This document shows, piece by piece, positions 28,261-37,021 of a stretch of DNA of 64,000 nt. The stretch lies in the NCBI RefSeq assembly GCF_027922325.1, contig NZ_BSFL01000002.1, positions 558,001 to 622,000 on the forward strand. Reading direction: 5' to 3'. The notes below the pieces were generated by a model. It did no database searches and had not been told where the DNA came from. It worked only from the letters and a program-made list of their open reading frames with translations. Both the position numbers and the translations under genes were made by a program. Every line of letters starts with the position of its first letter. The first letter of the stretch is position 1. The stretch is from Methylopila turkensis. Its GTDB lineage: Bacteria; Pseudomonadota; Alphaproteobacteria; Rhizobiales; Methylopilaceae.

Positions 28261-28824
28261 TCAGCCGATGGTGATCTTGGTGTCGCCCATGAAGGCGAAC
28301 GGCGGCACGTGCAGGTTCTCCGGCGCCGGCCCCTGGCGGATGCGCCCGGCGCCGTCGTAGTGCGAGCCGTGGCAGGGGCAGAACCAGCCTCCGAAGTTGC
28401 CCTGCTGGCTGATCGGAACGCAGCCGAGATGAGTGCATACGCCGACCACCACCAGCCAGTTCTCCTTGTCCTTCGCCGCGCGGTTCGCGTCGGTCGCCGG
28501 AGCGTCGTCGGGGAGATTCTGGTTGCGGGCCAGCCGGTCGGGAAGCTGCGACAGCTCGACCGCGTTGGCCTCGTCGATCTGCTGCTTCGAACGGTTCCAG
28601 ATGAAGACGGGCTTGCCGCGCCACTTGACCGTGATGACCTGGCCTTCGGCGATCTGGCTGATGTCCGCTTCGGTGGTCGCCAGCGCAAGCGCCGAAGCGT
28701 CCGGATTCATCTGCGCCACGAACGGCCAGGCGAGGAACCCGCCGCCAACGGCGGCCGCCGCGCCGGTGGCGAGAAACAGGAAATCCCGGCGATTGGGATC
28801 CTGCGCGTCATGCGTCGCTGCCAA
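28261..28824 (-). CDS. petA: Rieske iron-sulfur subunit of the bc1 complex
   Basis: A 187-residue protein. The 2Fe-2S ligands are visible as Cys130/His132 in CTHLGC and Cys149/His152 in CPCHG, with Cys135 and Cys151 as the disulfide pair. An N-terminal NRRDFL (Arg12-Arg13) and a hydrophobic helix indicate Tat-dependent insertion. The TTG at 28822-28824 is preferred to an ATG seven codons upstream because GAGGAG lies nine bases before the TTG and the protein then matches the usual family start. First gene of petABC. Confidence 0.93.
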   Translation of the reverse strand: MAATHDAQDPNRRDFLFLATGAAAAVGGGFLAWPFVAQMNPDASALALATTEADISQIAEGQVITVKWRGKPVFIWNRSKQQIDEANAVELSQLPDRLARNQNLPDDAPATDANRAAKDKENWLVVVGVCTHLGCVPISQQGNFGGWFCPCHGSHYDGAGRIRQGPAPENLHVPPFAFMGDTKITIG

Positions 28825-29063
28825 GAGATCAGTCTCCTCACGCATCCATGCCGCGCCGGGTTGGAGGGCTTTCGCGCCCCCGTCCCACCGCGCGAGCCGC
28901 ATCTTGGAACGGCTCTGATCTTTGAGGCTATCTCGCACTAAGGTCGGAGACTGTCCACCCCGGCCCCAACCCTATGACACCGTGTCGCACGGGAACTATT
29001 GCCGCGCCTTAATATTCGGCGCGCCAGAGATCGCAGCGGTGGCGTGGCGTTCGTCAGAGGCGT

Positions 29064-29324
29064 CTAGAGCAGATCGCCTTCGGCTTCGTTCTCGCGGCTC
29101 ATGGCCTGGTCGCGAAGCTCCTCCGGCGACGGCGAAAGCGTGCCCGCGAAGCTATGGAGAATGAACAGAACGAGCATCGTGTACAGGCCGCCGGCAACGC
29201 CGAAAACGACCACGGGAGGGATCCAGTGCACCGTCTTCACGATGTAGATGCAGAACGCTCCGATTAAAAAAAACAGCCCTATCGTGAGCGCGAAGACCAG
29301 CAGGCCGCTTGCGTAACGCGCCAT
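29064..29324 (-). CDS. Small two-helix membrane protein
   Basis: An 86-residue protein with two hydrophobic helices (about residues 5-30, GLLVFALTIGLFFLIGAF, and 37-60, PPVVVFGVAGGLYTML) and a short acidic C-terminal tail (EELRDQAMSRENEAEG). It begins 69 bases after the receiver gene at 29394 on the same strand, so co-transcription is possible. The start is ATG at 29322-29324. No family recognised. Confidence 0.68.
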   Translation of the reverse strand: MARYASGLLVFALTIGLFFLIGAFCIYIVKTVHWIPPVVVFGVAGGLYTMLVLFILHSFAGTLSPSPEELRDQAMSRENEAEGDLL

Positions 29325-29393
29325 CGGACCGCCTCCGCTCCAAGCGGCGTCACAGTGCCATGAAAGCGCCGCTGACGCGAATCGCCGACTTCC

Positions 29394-29867
29394 TCAGACG
29401 TGAAGGTTCGCGCGCGGGAGAAGCGTCGACGGCGACGACCCGAAGGCGCCTTTCGGCCGGCCTTTCCAATAGGGCGACAGCGCGAAGCCCTCCGGGGGCG
29501 CGACCTCCTGCCCGCCTTCGAGCCGCGCCTGGACGAAGGCGAGCACGGCGAGGATGCGGGCCTCGTCATAGGGTTTTTCCACCAGCCCCACCGCGCCCGC
29601 GAAATCGTTCGGCACAAGCCCGGAGTTGGCGGTGGTGAAGGCGGCGACGGCGCCGGAGGCGACGGCCGCGCGGACGACGTCGACGCCGGTCCAGCCGTCG
29701 ATCAGGTGGATGTCGACGAAGGCGAAGTCGACCGTCGTGGACTGGAGCAGCGCGATCGCGCTGCCGCGGTCCGCGGCGAGGCCGACGAGTTCATGGCCCG
29801 CCCGGGCGACCAGAGGCCCGAGATGACCGGCGATGATCATGTCGTCCTCGACGATCAGAACCCGCAT
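29394..29867 (-). CDS. Stand-alone response-regulator receiver protein
   Basis: A 157-residue protein. The receiver domain has VEDD (residues 6-9), the phospho-acceptor Asp in FVDIH, Thr in FTTAN and Lys in VEKPYD. The last 35 residues are a Pro-, Gly- and Ser-rich tail without an output domain. It differs clearly from the receiver at 22671. No kinase is adjacent. The start is ATG at 29865-29867. Confidence 0.87.
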   Translation of the reverse strand: MRVLIVEDDMIIAGHLGPLVARAGHELVGLAADRGSAIALLQSTTVDFAFVDIHLIDGWTGVDVVRAAVASGAVAAFTTANSGLVPNDFAGAVGLVEKPYDEARILAVLAFVQARLEGGQEVAPPEGFALSPYWKGRPKGAFGSSPSTLLPRANLHV

Positions 29868-29957
29868 CGTCTCGACCCCCGGAGTCCGCGAAAGGCCCGC
29901 AGGGTTAACGCAAACTTGCGGCGCGCGCCACCGGCGCGCCGGAATTCGTGAGCGACG

Positions 29958-31154
29958 TCAACGCGTCAGGGCGGCGAGAGCGGCGGCGAGATCGCCCTTC
30001 GGCTGCACCGCGACCTGGTCGAGGCCGAGCCACGCCCCCGCGCGGCGCAACTCGTCGGCCGCCGCCTCCGCCGTGGGTCCGGCTGCGGAGCCGGGTTCCA
30101 GCCAGGCCGCGGCCACCACGAGGCGCCGGCCGGCGCGGTCGGCCTTGAGGTCGAGCCGCGCTGAGATCCGCTCGCCTATCAGCAGCGGCAGCACGTAGTA
30201 GCCGTGCTGCCGTTTGTGCTCCGGCACATAGATTTCGATGCGGTAGCGGAAGCCCAGCAGCCGTTCGGCGCGGTCCCGCTCCCAGAGCAGCGGGTCGAAG
30301 GGCGACACCAGCGCCGCCGCGCGAGGACGCCGGCGCGGCGGCTCGGTTCCGGCCGCGAGATAGGCCGGCTGCCGCCAGCCCTCCACCCGCGCCGGGATCA
30401 GCGCCCCCTGATCGACCAGCTCGGCGACCCGGGCCGCCGCATCCTGCGGGCCGATCCGCCAATAGGCGCGCAGATCGCCGACGGTCGCGACGCCGAGCGC
30501 CTGCGCGGCCGCCCCGATCAGGCGCCGCTGCCCCTCGGCGTCGTCCGGCGTGGGCAGCGCCGCGATCTCCGGCGTCGCCCGCTCCGGCAGGTCGTAGACG
30601 CGCTCGAATCCGTGGCGGCCATGGGTGGTGACGAGCCCGCCCCAGAACAGCCATTCGAGCGCGCGCTTGGCGTCGCTCCAGCCCCACCAGCCGCCCGCGC
30701 CCTTCTCGCCGGCGTCGAGGTCGCGCGCCGCGAGCGGGCCGCGCCGGGCGATCTCGGCGAGCGTCGCGTCAATGAAGGCGCGGCGCTCGCGGCCGAATCG
30801 GGCGAGCCCGTCATAGATCCCTCGCCCGTCGCGCGCCCGCGCCATGCGCCAGCGCAGGCTGGGCTGGAGATCGGCGCGGATCAGCGAGGCCTCATGGCCC
30901 CAGTACTCGAACAGGGCGCGCCGCTTGCCCGAGCTCATCGTCTCGAGCAGTCCGACGTCGTAGCCGCCGAACCGGGAGAACGCCGGCAGCGTGTGCGCGC
31001 GGGCGAGCACGTTGACGCTGTCGATCTGCGCCATCCCCAGCCGGTCGAACATGCCGAAGAGCGCGGCGCGGCCCGCGCGCGCCGGCCGCGGCCGGTCGAG
31101 GCCGACCGCGGCGAGAGCGACGCGCCGCGCCTCGGATGCGGAAAGTTCGATCAT
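29958..31154 (-). CDS. Winged-helix protein of the YcaQ family
   Basis: A 398-residue protein. The N-terminal part (LSASEARRVALAAVGL, then LGMAQIDSVNVLARAHTLPAFSR) and the segments ALFEYWGHEASLI and SPFDPLLWERDRAERLLGF are characteristic of the YcaQ/winged-helix DNA-binding family, which includes DNA glycosylases that unhook interstrand crosslinks. The start is the ATG at 31152-31154. It lies 31 bases from the CoA ester lyase on the same strand. The DNA repair role is family knowledge; activity here is not shown. Confidence 0.85.
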   Translation of the reverse strand: MIELSASEARRVALAAVGLDRPRPARAGRAALFGMFDRLGMAQIDSVNVLARAHTLPAFSRFGGYDVGLLETMSSGKRRALFEYWGHEASLIRADLQPSLRWRMARARDGRGIYDGLARFGRERRAFIDATLAEIARRGPLAARDLDAGEKGAGGWWGWSDAKRALEWLFWGGLVTTHGRHGFERVYDLPERATPEIAALPTPDDAEGQRRLIGAAAQALGVATVGDLRAYWRIGPQDAAARVAELVDQGALIPARVEGWRQPAYLAAGTEPPRRRPRAAALVSPFDPLLWERDRAERLLGFRYRIEIYVPEHKRQHGYYVLPLLIGERISARLDLKADRAGRRLVVAAAWLEPGSAAGPTAEAAADELRRAGAWLGLDQVAVQPKGDLAAALAALTR

Positions 31155-31185
31155 CGCCCCGATCTGGAGCGCGACCCGCCGGCCG

Positions 31186-32076
31186 TCACTGGTCCCGCGC
31201 CGAGATCGCCTCGTGCCAGGCCACCGCGCGCCGCGCCATGCCGATGTGCTGGCGCTCGTACATGCGGCCGTCGATCTTGATCGCCCCTTTTCGGGCGTTC
31301 TCCGGCAGGTCGAACACGTCGATGACCTTGCGCGAACGCGCCACCTCCTCGGCCGTCGGCGCGAAGGAGGTGTTGGCGGGCTCGATCTGGTTCGGGTGGA
31401 TGATGGTCTTGCCGTCGAAGCCCAGATCGCGCGACTGGCGGCATTCGGTTCGGCAGCCCTCCACATCCGCGATGTCGTTCCAGACGCCGTCGAGAATCGA
31501 CAGGCCGTCGGCGCGGGCGGCGGCGAGCGCGAACATGATCCAGGGCAGCATGGGCGCGCGTCCGGGCACGAGCTGCGCCCAGGTGTCCTTGGCGAGATCG
31601 TTGGTGCCGAGAACGAGGCAGGTGAGCCGCGCCTCCGGCATCACCCTCCGGACGGCCGTGATCTCCTTGATGTTGAGAATCGCCGCCGGGGTCTCGATCA
31701 TCGCCCAGATCTTGATGTCCTCGGGCGCGTCCATCGCCTCCAGCCGGTTCGCGATGCTCTCGAGCACCGCCGGCGACGACACCTTCGGCATCAGGATGGC
31801 GTCCGGCTTGGCCTCGATCGCGGCCTTCAGGTCCTGCTCGCCCCACGGCGTCTGCGGCGCGTTCACGCGGATGATCAGCTCGCGGTGGCCGTATTCGCCG
31901 CTCTTCACCGCAGCGCACACCTGCTCGCGGGCGAGCTCCTTCGCGTCCGGCGCTACGGCGTCCTCGAGATCGAGGATCAGCGCGTCGGCGGCCAGGGTCT
32001 TCGCCTTGTCGAGAGCGCGCTGGTTCGAGCCCGGCATGTACAGCACGCTGCGGCGCAGACGCAGATCCGAAGCCAT
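31186..32076 (-). CDS. HpcH/HpaI-fold CoA ester lyase (CitE/malyl-CoA lyase-like)
   Basis: A 296-residue TIM-barrel enzyme. The start RRSVLYMPGSNQRALDKA, the metal-site region LILDLEDAVAPDAKE, IWAMIETPAAILN and the C-terminal DGKTIIHPNQIEPAN are the family signature. Members cleave or hydrolyse citramalyl-, malyl- or methylmalyl-CoA-type thioesters. The sequence is closer to CitE-like proteins than to the serine-cycle malyl-CoA lyase MclA as I recall it, so the exact substrate is open. The start ATG is at 32074-32076. Confidence 0.85.
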   Translation of the reverse strand: MASDLRLRRSVLYMPGSNQRALDKAKTLAADALILDLEDAVAPDAKELAREQVCAAVKSGEYGHRELIIRVNAPQTPWGEQDLKAAIEAKPDAILMPKVSSPAVLESIANRLEAMDAPEDIKIWAMIETPAAILNIKEITAVRRVMPEARLTCLVLGTNDLAKDTWAQLVPGRAPMLPWIMFALAAARADGLSILDGVWNDIADVEGCRTECRQSRDLGFDGKTIIHPNQIEPANTSFAPTAEEVARSRKVIDVFDLPENARKGAIKIDGRMYERQHIGMARRAVAWHEAISARDQ

Positions 32077-32348
32077 TCTCGATCTCCCCTTCCGATGTTA
32101 TCGTTGGCGACGAACCTAGTCCGGCCGACAAGGCCATCGCAACGTCGCCTTTCGCAGGTGCGAGATGGCGGGCGGGGCGCCGCCGTGGAGCCGCCGGCCT
32201 TGCAAATTGGGCCGCGTCCGACTAGAAGGCGGCCCGAACCGGCGGTCGCCGAGGTCGCGGCCGGGCCGTGACCTGTCCGCCCCGACGAACACGAACACGA
32301 CCGACGCAAGTCGCCGCGCCAGCGGCCGGCGTCTTGAGGACGAGACCG

Positions 32349-32474
32349 ATGAAGATCCGCAACTCGCTGAAGTCCCTGCGCAACCGCCATCGCGACAACC
32401 GTCTCGTGCGCCGCAAGGGCCGCGTCTACGTCATCAACAAGACGCAGAAGCGCTACAAGGCCCGCCAGGGCTGA
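32349..32474 (+). CDS. rpmJ: 50S ribosomal protein L36, cysteine-free form
   Basis: A 41-residue basic protein ([17 protein letters not shown]..., ending [11 protein letters not shown]). It has no cysteines, so it is the zinc-independent form, which is the usual form in Alphaproteobacteria. ATG at 32349 follows GAGGA. A hairpin downstream (CGGCGGAC 32486-32493 with GTCCGCCG 32500-32507), with five T at 32524, may terminate it. The 272-base spacer to the CoA ester lyase holds the divergent promoters. Confidence 0.95.
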   Translation: MKIRNSLKSLRNRHRDNRLVRRKGRVYVINKTQKRYKARQG

Positions 32475-32563
32475 GACCGCGCGGCCGGCGGACGCCCATG
32501 TCCGCCGCGCTTCACGCCGAAGATTTTTGACGCCGCGCCGGTCCGGAGCCTAAGCTCCGGGCC

Positions 32564-33226
32564 ATGACGCGTTTCGCTCAGTCCGCGGCGCTTGCCGCCC
32601 TCCTCTCTCTCGGCGGCGCTTCAGCCGCCATGGCGCAGCCGGCGCTGCCGCCCGACGCCTCGCCGGAAGGCTCCACCCCGATACTGCCGGCGCCGCCGCC
32701 TCCCGCCGCGCCGCCGCCCGCGGACGCCCCATCGACCGCCGATCAGGGCAAGGCCGTCGACGGGCTGCTGGAACGTCTGGCCAAGACCGAGGATCCCGCC
32801 GCCGCCCGCCGCATCGCGGGGGCCGTGCAGGCGCTGTGGATGCGGTCCGGGAGCGACACCGCCGACCTCCTGACCTCGCGCGCGCTGGAGGCCCAGCGCA
32901 AGGCCAAGGCCGACGTCGCGATCAAACTGATGGACCGTGTGGTGTCGCTGAGGCCCCAGTTCGCGGAAGGCTGGAATCGCCGCGCGACGCTGCACTTCCT
33001 CGGCAAGGACTACGACCGCGCCATGATGGACCTGCACGAGGCGCTCGTGCGCGAGCCGCGCCACTTCGGCGCCTGGCTCGGGCTTGGCCGCATCTTGCGC
33101 GAATCCGGTCTCGACAAGCCGGCGCTCGGGGCGTTCCGCAAGGCGCTCGCGATCCATCCGCAGATTGACGGCCTCAAGCGCGAGGTCGACGAGCTGACGC
33201 TGAAGGTCGAGGGCCAGCCGATCTGA
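32564..33226 (+). CDS. Exported TPR-repeat protein
   Basis: A 220-residue protein. The signal peptide ends near residue 24 (SAAMA-QP), followed by a Pro-rich linker (residues about 27-55) and three TPR-like helical repeats (KADVAIKLMDRVVSLRPQFAEGWNRRA, DYDRAMMDLHEALVREPRHFGAWLGLG, KPALGAFRKALAIHP; each is one unit). Periplasmic protein-protein interactions are the likely role. Its TGA overlaps the ATG of the alpha/beta hydrolase gene by one base, so the two are coupled. Confidence 0.83.
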   Translation: MTRFAQSAALAALLSLGGASAAMAQPALPPDASPEGSTPILPAPPPPAAPPPADAPSTADQGKAVDGLLERLAKTEDPAAARRIAGAVQALWMRSGSDTADLLTSRALEAQRKAKADVAIKLMDRVVSLRPQFAEGWNRRATLHFLGKDYDRAMMDLHEALVREPRHFGAWLGLGRILRESGLDKPALGAFRKALAIHPQIDGLKREVDELTLKVEGQPI

Positions 33227-34197
33227 TGCGCGCGGGTCTCGCCGCGGCGGCCGTCCTCGCGACGCTCGCCGCCCTGCTTGCGGCCGCCACCGCCGTGGAG
33301 GCCCGGCGTTCCGCCGCCCTCGCCGAGCATGGCGTCGCCCGCCGCGTCGCCGTCGCCGGCGGCGCGCTCAACGTCGTCGTGCTGGAGCCGCAAGGGACGA
33401 GCTCCGGCCGCACGCTGCTGCTGCTGCACGGCGCGAGCGGCAACCTCAAGGACCTCGAGCTTTCGATCGGCCATCTTCTGGCCCGCCGTCACCGCGTCGT
33501 GCTGGTGGACCGCCCCGGCCATGGGCGCAGCGACCGGCTCGGTGGCCGCGAGATGGCCTCGCCCGCCCGCCAGGGCGCCGCCATCCTGCAAGCGCTCGAC
33601 GCGATCGGCGTGAGACGGGTGGTGGCGGTCGGCCACTCCTGGTCCGGCGCGCTTGCGGCCAATCTCGCGCTCGACCATCCCGATCGGGTTTCCGGCCTCG
33701 TCACCATCGCCGGCGCCACCCATTCCTGGCCCGGCGGCGTCGCCTGGTACAACAGCGTCGCGGCGACGCCTCTGATCGGCGACCTGTTCGTAGCGACCGT
33801 GGTGGCGCCGGTCGGCCTCGCCACCTTCGACAAGGCGGTGGAGAGCGTGTTCGCGCCCGCGAGCCCGCCGCCGGACTACGTCGTCCGCACCGACGCGCGG
33901 TTGCTGCTGCGCCCGTCCGAGTTCCGCGCCAACGCGCAGGACCTGACGGACCTGAAGCCGTTCATCGAAGCCCAGGCGCCGCGCTACGGCGCGATCCGCC
34001 AGCCGACGCTGATCGTCACAGCCGACGCCGACTCCACCGTTTCGCCGACGCTGCATTCCCGCGCGCTGCACCGTCAGGTCGCCGGCTCGAAGCTGGTGGT
34101 GCTGCCCGGCGCCGGGCACATGCCGCACTGGAGCGCGACCGAGCGCGTGGTCGCCGAGATCGACGCGCTGGCGCGCCGCGCCGGCCCGGACCGCTGA
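33226..34197 (+). CDS. Alpha/beta hydrolase
   Basis: A 323-residue hydrolase. An N-terminal signal or anchor helix (residues about 3-22) precedes LLLLHGASGNLKD (oxyanion-hole region), the nucleophile Ser in GHSWSG, an Asp in VTADADSTV and a His in GAGHMPHW. The triad is complete. Likely an esterase or lipase at the membrane or periplasm. The start overlaps the TPR gene stop (TGATG). Substrate unknown. Confidence 0.87.
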   Translation: MRAGLAAAAVLATLAALLAAATAVEARRSAALAEHGVARRVAVAGGALNVVVLEPQGTSSGRTLLLLHGASGNLKDLELSIGHLLARRHRVVLVDRPGHGRSDRLGGREMASPARQGAAILQALDAIGVRRVVAVGHSWSGALAANLALDHPDRVSGLVTIAGATHSWPGGVAWYNSVAATPLIGDLFVATVVAPVGLATFDKAVESVFAPASPPPDYVVRTDARLLLRPSEFRANAQDLTDLKPFIEAQAPRYGAIRQPTLIVTADADSTVSPTLHSRALHRQVAGSKLVVLPGAGHMPHWSATERVVAEIDALARRAGPDR

Positions 34198-34283
34198 CGC
34201 GGGCGGCCGTCGCGGCTCTTTCCACCGCCGCCGCCGGATTCTAGAGTCGCGGCGGCGTCCACCCGTTCGCGAGCGTCCCGCGC

Positions 34284-35930
34284 ATGACCGCCCACGATCT
34301 CGCAGCGCCCCCGGACCTCGCCGGCCGGCTCGCCGCCCGAGGCTATTCGGTCACGATGGGCTCCGGCGCGGAGGCGCTGTGGCGCGAGGGCGCGGTTCCC
34401 GCCTCCGATCTCGCCGACGCGCTCGCGGAGACCCACGGCCTGCCGCGCGCCGCCTTCGCAGAGGTGGCGCAGCGCCGGCCGCTGATCGGCGGGCTCTCGC
34501 TCCGGTTCCTGCGCGACGCCCGCGCCTACCCGTTCGACGACAGCGGGGCTCCGACCGCCGCGATCGCCGATCCATCGGACCACGACGCGCGCGACGCCAT
34601 GGCGCTGGCGCTCGGCCGCGCGCCGGCCTTCGTCGTGCTCTCCTTCGAGGAGATCGAGCTGCTGTTCGAGCGCTGCGCGCCCGAGGCGCCCGCTCTGGAC
34701 GGCCCGGCGGAGGCCGCCGACGGCGCCCGCGCCGACACCGTCGAGGCGCTGCAGGATCTCGCCCGCGGCGCGCCGATCGTGCGCACCATCGACGAACTGC
34801 TGGAGCGCGCGGTCGAGACCGGCGCGACCGACATCCATCTCGAGACCGGCCGCGACGAGGTGCGGATCAGGCTGCGCGTCGACGGGCGGCTGAAGGTGGA
34901 CCAGACGCTGCCGAAACATCTCGCCGCCGGCCTGATCTCGCGGGTGAAGATTCTGGCGGGCCTCGACATCGCCGAGCGCCGGCTGCCGCAGGACGGGCGC
35001 GCCAACGTGCGCGTCGGCCGCGTCGAGGCCGACCTGCGCGTCGCCATCGCGCCGACCATGTATGGCGAGACCGCGGTGCTGCGCATCCTGATCAAGGACG
35101 GCCGGCTGCTGGATTTCGACCGCCTCGGCCTCAGCCCCCGCGACCGCTCGACGCTCGAGCGCCTGCTCGCCGAGCCGCACGGCGTCGTGGTCGTCACCGG
35201 CCCGACCGGCAGCGGAAAGACCACGACGCTCGCGACCGCCATGGCCGCGCTCAACGATCCGTCCCGCAAGATCGTCACGGTCGAGGACCCGATCGAGTAC
35301 CAGATCCCCGGCGTGCACCAGACCCAGATCAAGCCGGCGATCGGGCTGACCTTCGCGGCGGCGCTGCGCTCCTTCCTGCGGCACGACCCCGACGTGATCA
35401 TGGTCGGCGAGATGCGCGACCGCGAGACCGCGAGCGTCGGCGCGCAGGCCGCGCTGACCGGCCATCTCGTGCTGACGACGCTCCACACCAACACCGCCGC
35501 CGACGCCGTGCTGCGGCTCGCGGACCTCGGCGTCGAGCCCTACCTGATCCGCGCGGCGCTGCGCGGCGTGGTGGGCCAGCGGCTGGTGCGGCGGCTGTGC
35601 GATCGCTGCAAGGCGTCCGACCCGCTGGCGGCCGAGCTGGCGCGCGGCGTCGGCGAGGCCCGCGGCGCGGCCGCGCCCGCGCGCGCCGCGTTCCACGCCC
35701 CCCGCGGCTGCGCGGCCTGCGGCGGCTCCGGCTTCCGCGGCCGGATCGGCGTGTTCGAAGCGCTGCGCGTCGACGACGCCGTGCGCGCCTGCATCGACGA
35801 CCGCCCCGACCCGACCCGCATCCTCGCCGCGGCCCGCGCCGGCGGCATGACGACCATGCTCGAGGACGGCCTCGCCAAGGCCGGCGCAGGGCTGACCACC
35901 GTGGACGAAGTGCTGCGCGCGACCGGCTGA
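34284..35930 (+). CDS. gspE: Type II secretion/type IV pilus assembly ATPase GspE
   Basis: A 548-residue ATPase. The N-terminal GspE_N region (residues 1-140) precedes the CTE domain with TDIHLET, the Walker A GPTGSGKTT (about residue 309), the Asp box TVEDPIEYQIPG, Walker B DVIMVGEMRDRETA, the His box TLHTNTA and a C-terminal zinc-binding pair (CDRC and CAACGGSG). It powers pseudopilus assembly. The ATG at 34284 lacks a strong Shine-Dalgarno match. GspL-, GspM- and GspC-like genes follow; no gspD, gspF or pseudopilin genes are present. Confidence 0.93.
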   Translation: MTAHDLAAPPDLAGRLAARGYSVTMGSGAEALWREGAVPASDLADALAETHGLPRAAFAEVAQRRPLIGGLSLRFLRDARAYPFDDSGAPTAAIADPSDHDARDAMALALGRAPAFVVLSFEEIELLFERCAPEAPALDGPAEAADGARADTVEALQDLARGAPIVRTIDELLERAVETGATDIHLETGRDEVRIRLRVDGRLKVDQTLPKHLAAGLISRVKILAGLDIAERRLPQDGRANVRVGRVEADLRVAIAPTMYGETAVLRILIKDGRLLDFDRLGLSPRDRSTLERLLAEPHGVVVVTGPTGSGKTTTLATAMAALNDPSRKIVTVEDPIEYQIPGVHQTQIKPAIGLTFAAALRSFLRHDPDVIMVGEMRDRETASVGAQAALTGHLVLTTLHTNTAADAVLRLADLGVEPYLIRAALRGVVGQRLVRRLCDRCKASDPLAAELARGVGEARGAAAPARAAFHAPRGCAACGGSGFRGRIGVFEALRVDDAVRACIDDRPDPTRILAAARAGGMTTMLEDGLAKAGAGLTTVDEVLRATG

Positions 35931-36004
35931 CGCCGTCATGCGGATGTCGTTGACCTCGGCGCGCCGCAGGCTAGGGTCGGCGCGGAGGGCGATCGCCCGA
36001 ACCG

Positions 36005-37021
36005 ATGCTGGGGGCCGGCGCCGTGGCGCTTGCGGGCGTGTTTCGTAACCTCGCGGACGACCTCGCCGCTCTGGCGGCGCCGCTGTTCGCGCGCGCCGGC
36101 GGCCGGCGCCGCCGCGTCGCGGTGGCCGAAGGCGACGCGCTAGCGCTCTACGAGATCGCGCCCGATGGCGCCCCCCGGAAGCTGACGCCGCCGGTCGTGG
36201 GCGCGAACGGCGCGCTGACGCTGCCGCCGGGCGCGGCGCTGCGGCGCGAGCTAAGCTTCCCGGCCGCCACGAAGCCCTATCTCGACGCCGTGCTGGACGC
36301 GCGCCTCGACCGGCTGACGCCTTGGGCGCCGGAGCGGGTCGTCTACGCCTACCGGCAGGAGGACGCCGCCGACGGCGCGCTGAAGGTCGAGGTCTTCGCC
36401 GCCGCGCGCGAGACGGTCGAGCTCTGGAGCGCGCGCGCGGAGGCCGCCGGCTTCACGCCGACCGCGATCGGGCCCGGCGGCGGCGACCCAGGCGCGCCGC
36501 TCGCGCTCGATCTCTGGCGCGGTCGCCGCGATCCCGCGCGGGCCCGCGCCCGCCGCGCGGTCGCGTTCGCGGCGGCGGCGAGCGCGCTCGTGCTGCTGCC
36601 CCTCGCCGGCTGGTCGTTCGTCGCGCTCGGGGCCGGCGAAGCCCGCGTCGCCGATCTCGAGGCGCGCGCCGCCGCCGCCCGCGCCGCCCTGCTCCGCCTT
36701 GCCGGCGGCGGCTCCCGCGAGGCCTCGCTGATCGCGGAAAAGCGCCCGGAGACCGCCGCGGTGACCTTCGTGGACCGGCTCGCCTCCGCGCTTCCCGACG
36801 GCGCTGCGCTGCGCGAACTTGAACTCGACGGCGCGCGGGTGCGGCTCGCCGGCGACGCCGAGGCCGCGCCCGAGCTGATCGGCCTGCTGGAGGCGACGGG
36901 CGCGCTGCGCGGCGCGCATTTCGCGGCCCCCGTGCAACGCCGACCGGACGGCCGCGACGGGTTCGAGATCGCCGCCGAGCGCATGCCGGCCGCGCCTCCT
37001 GCCGCCGGAGGAACGCCATGA
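36005..37021 (+). CDS. GspL/PilN-like inner-membrane assembly protein
   Basis: A 338-residue protein. A cytoplasmic actin-like N-terminal domain (ELSFPAATKPYLDAVLDARLDRLTPW, split here for length) is followed by one membrane helix (about residues 180-205, AVAFAAAASALVLLPLAGW) and a periplasmic coiled/ferredoxin-like part (ARVADLEARAAAARAALLRL). This is the GspL-PilN architecture that recruits GspE. The start is uncertain: ATG 36005, or GTG at 36023 or 36038. The stop overlaps gspM in ATGA. GspL identity is inferred from layout and neighbours. Confidence 0.7.
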   Translation: MLGAGAVALAGVFRNLADDLAALAAPLFARAGGRRRRVAVAEGDALALYEIAPDGAPRKLTPPVVGANGALTLPPGAALRRELSFPAATKPYLDAVLDARLDRLTPWAPERVVYAYRQEDAADGALKVEVFAAARETVELWSARAEAAGFTPTAIGPGGGDPGAPLALDLWRGRRDPARARARRAVAFAAAASALVLLPLAGWSFVALGAGEARVADLEARAAAARAALLRLAGGGSREASLIAEKRPETAAVTFVDRLASALPDGAALRELELDGARVRLAGDAEAAPELIGLLEATGALRGAHFAAPVQRRPDGRDGFEIAAERMPAAPPAAGGTP

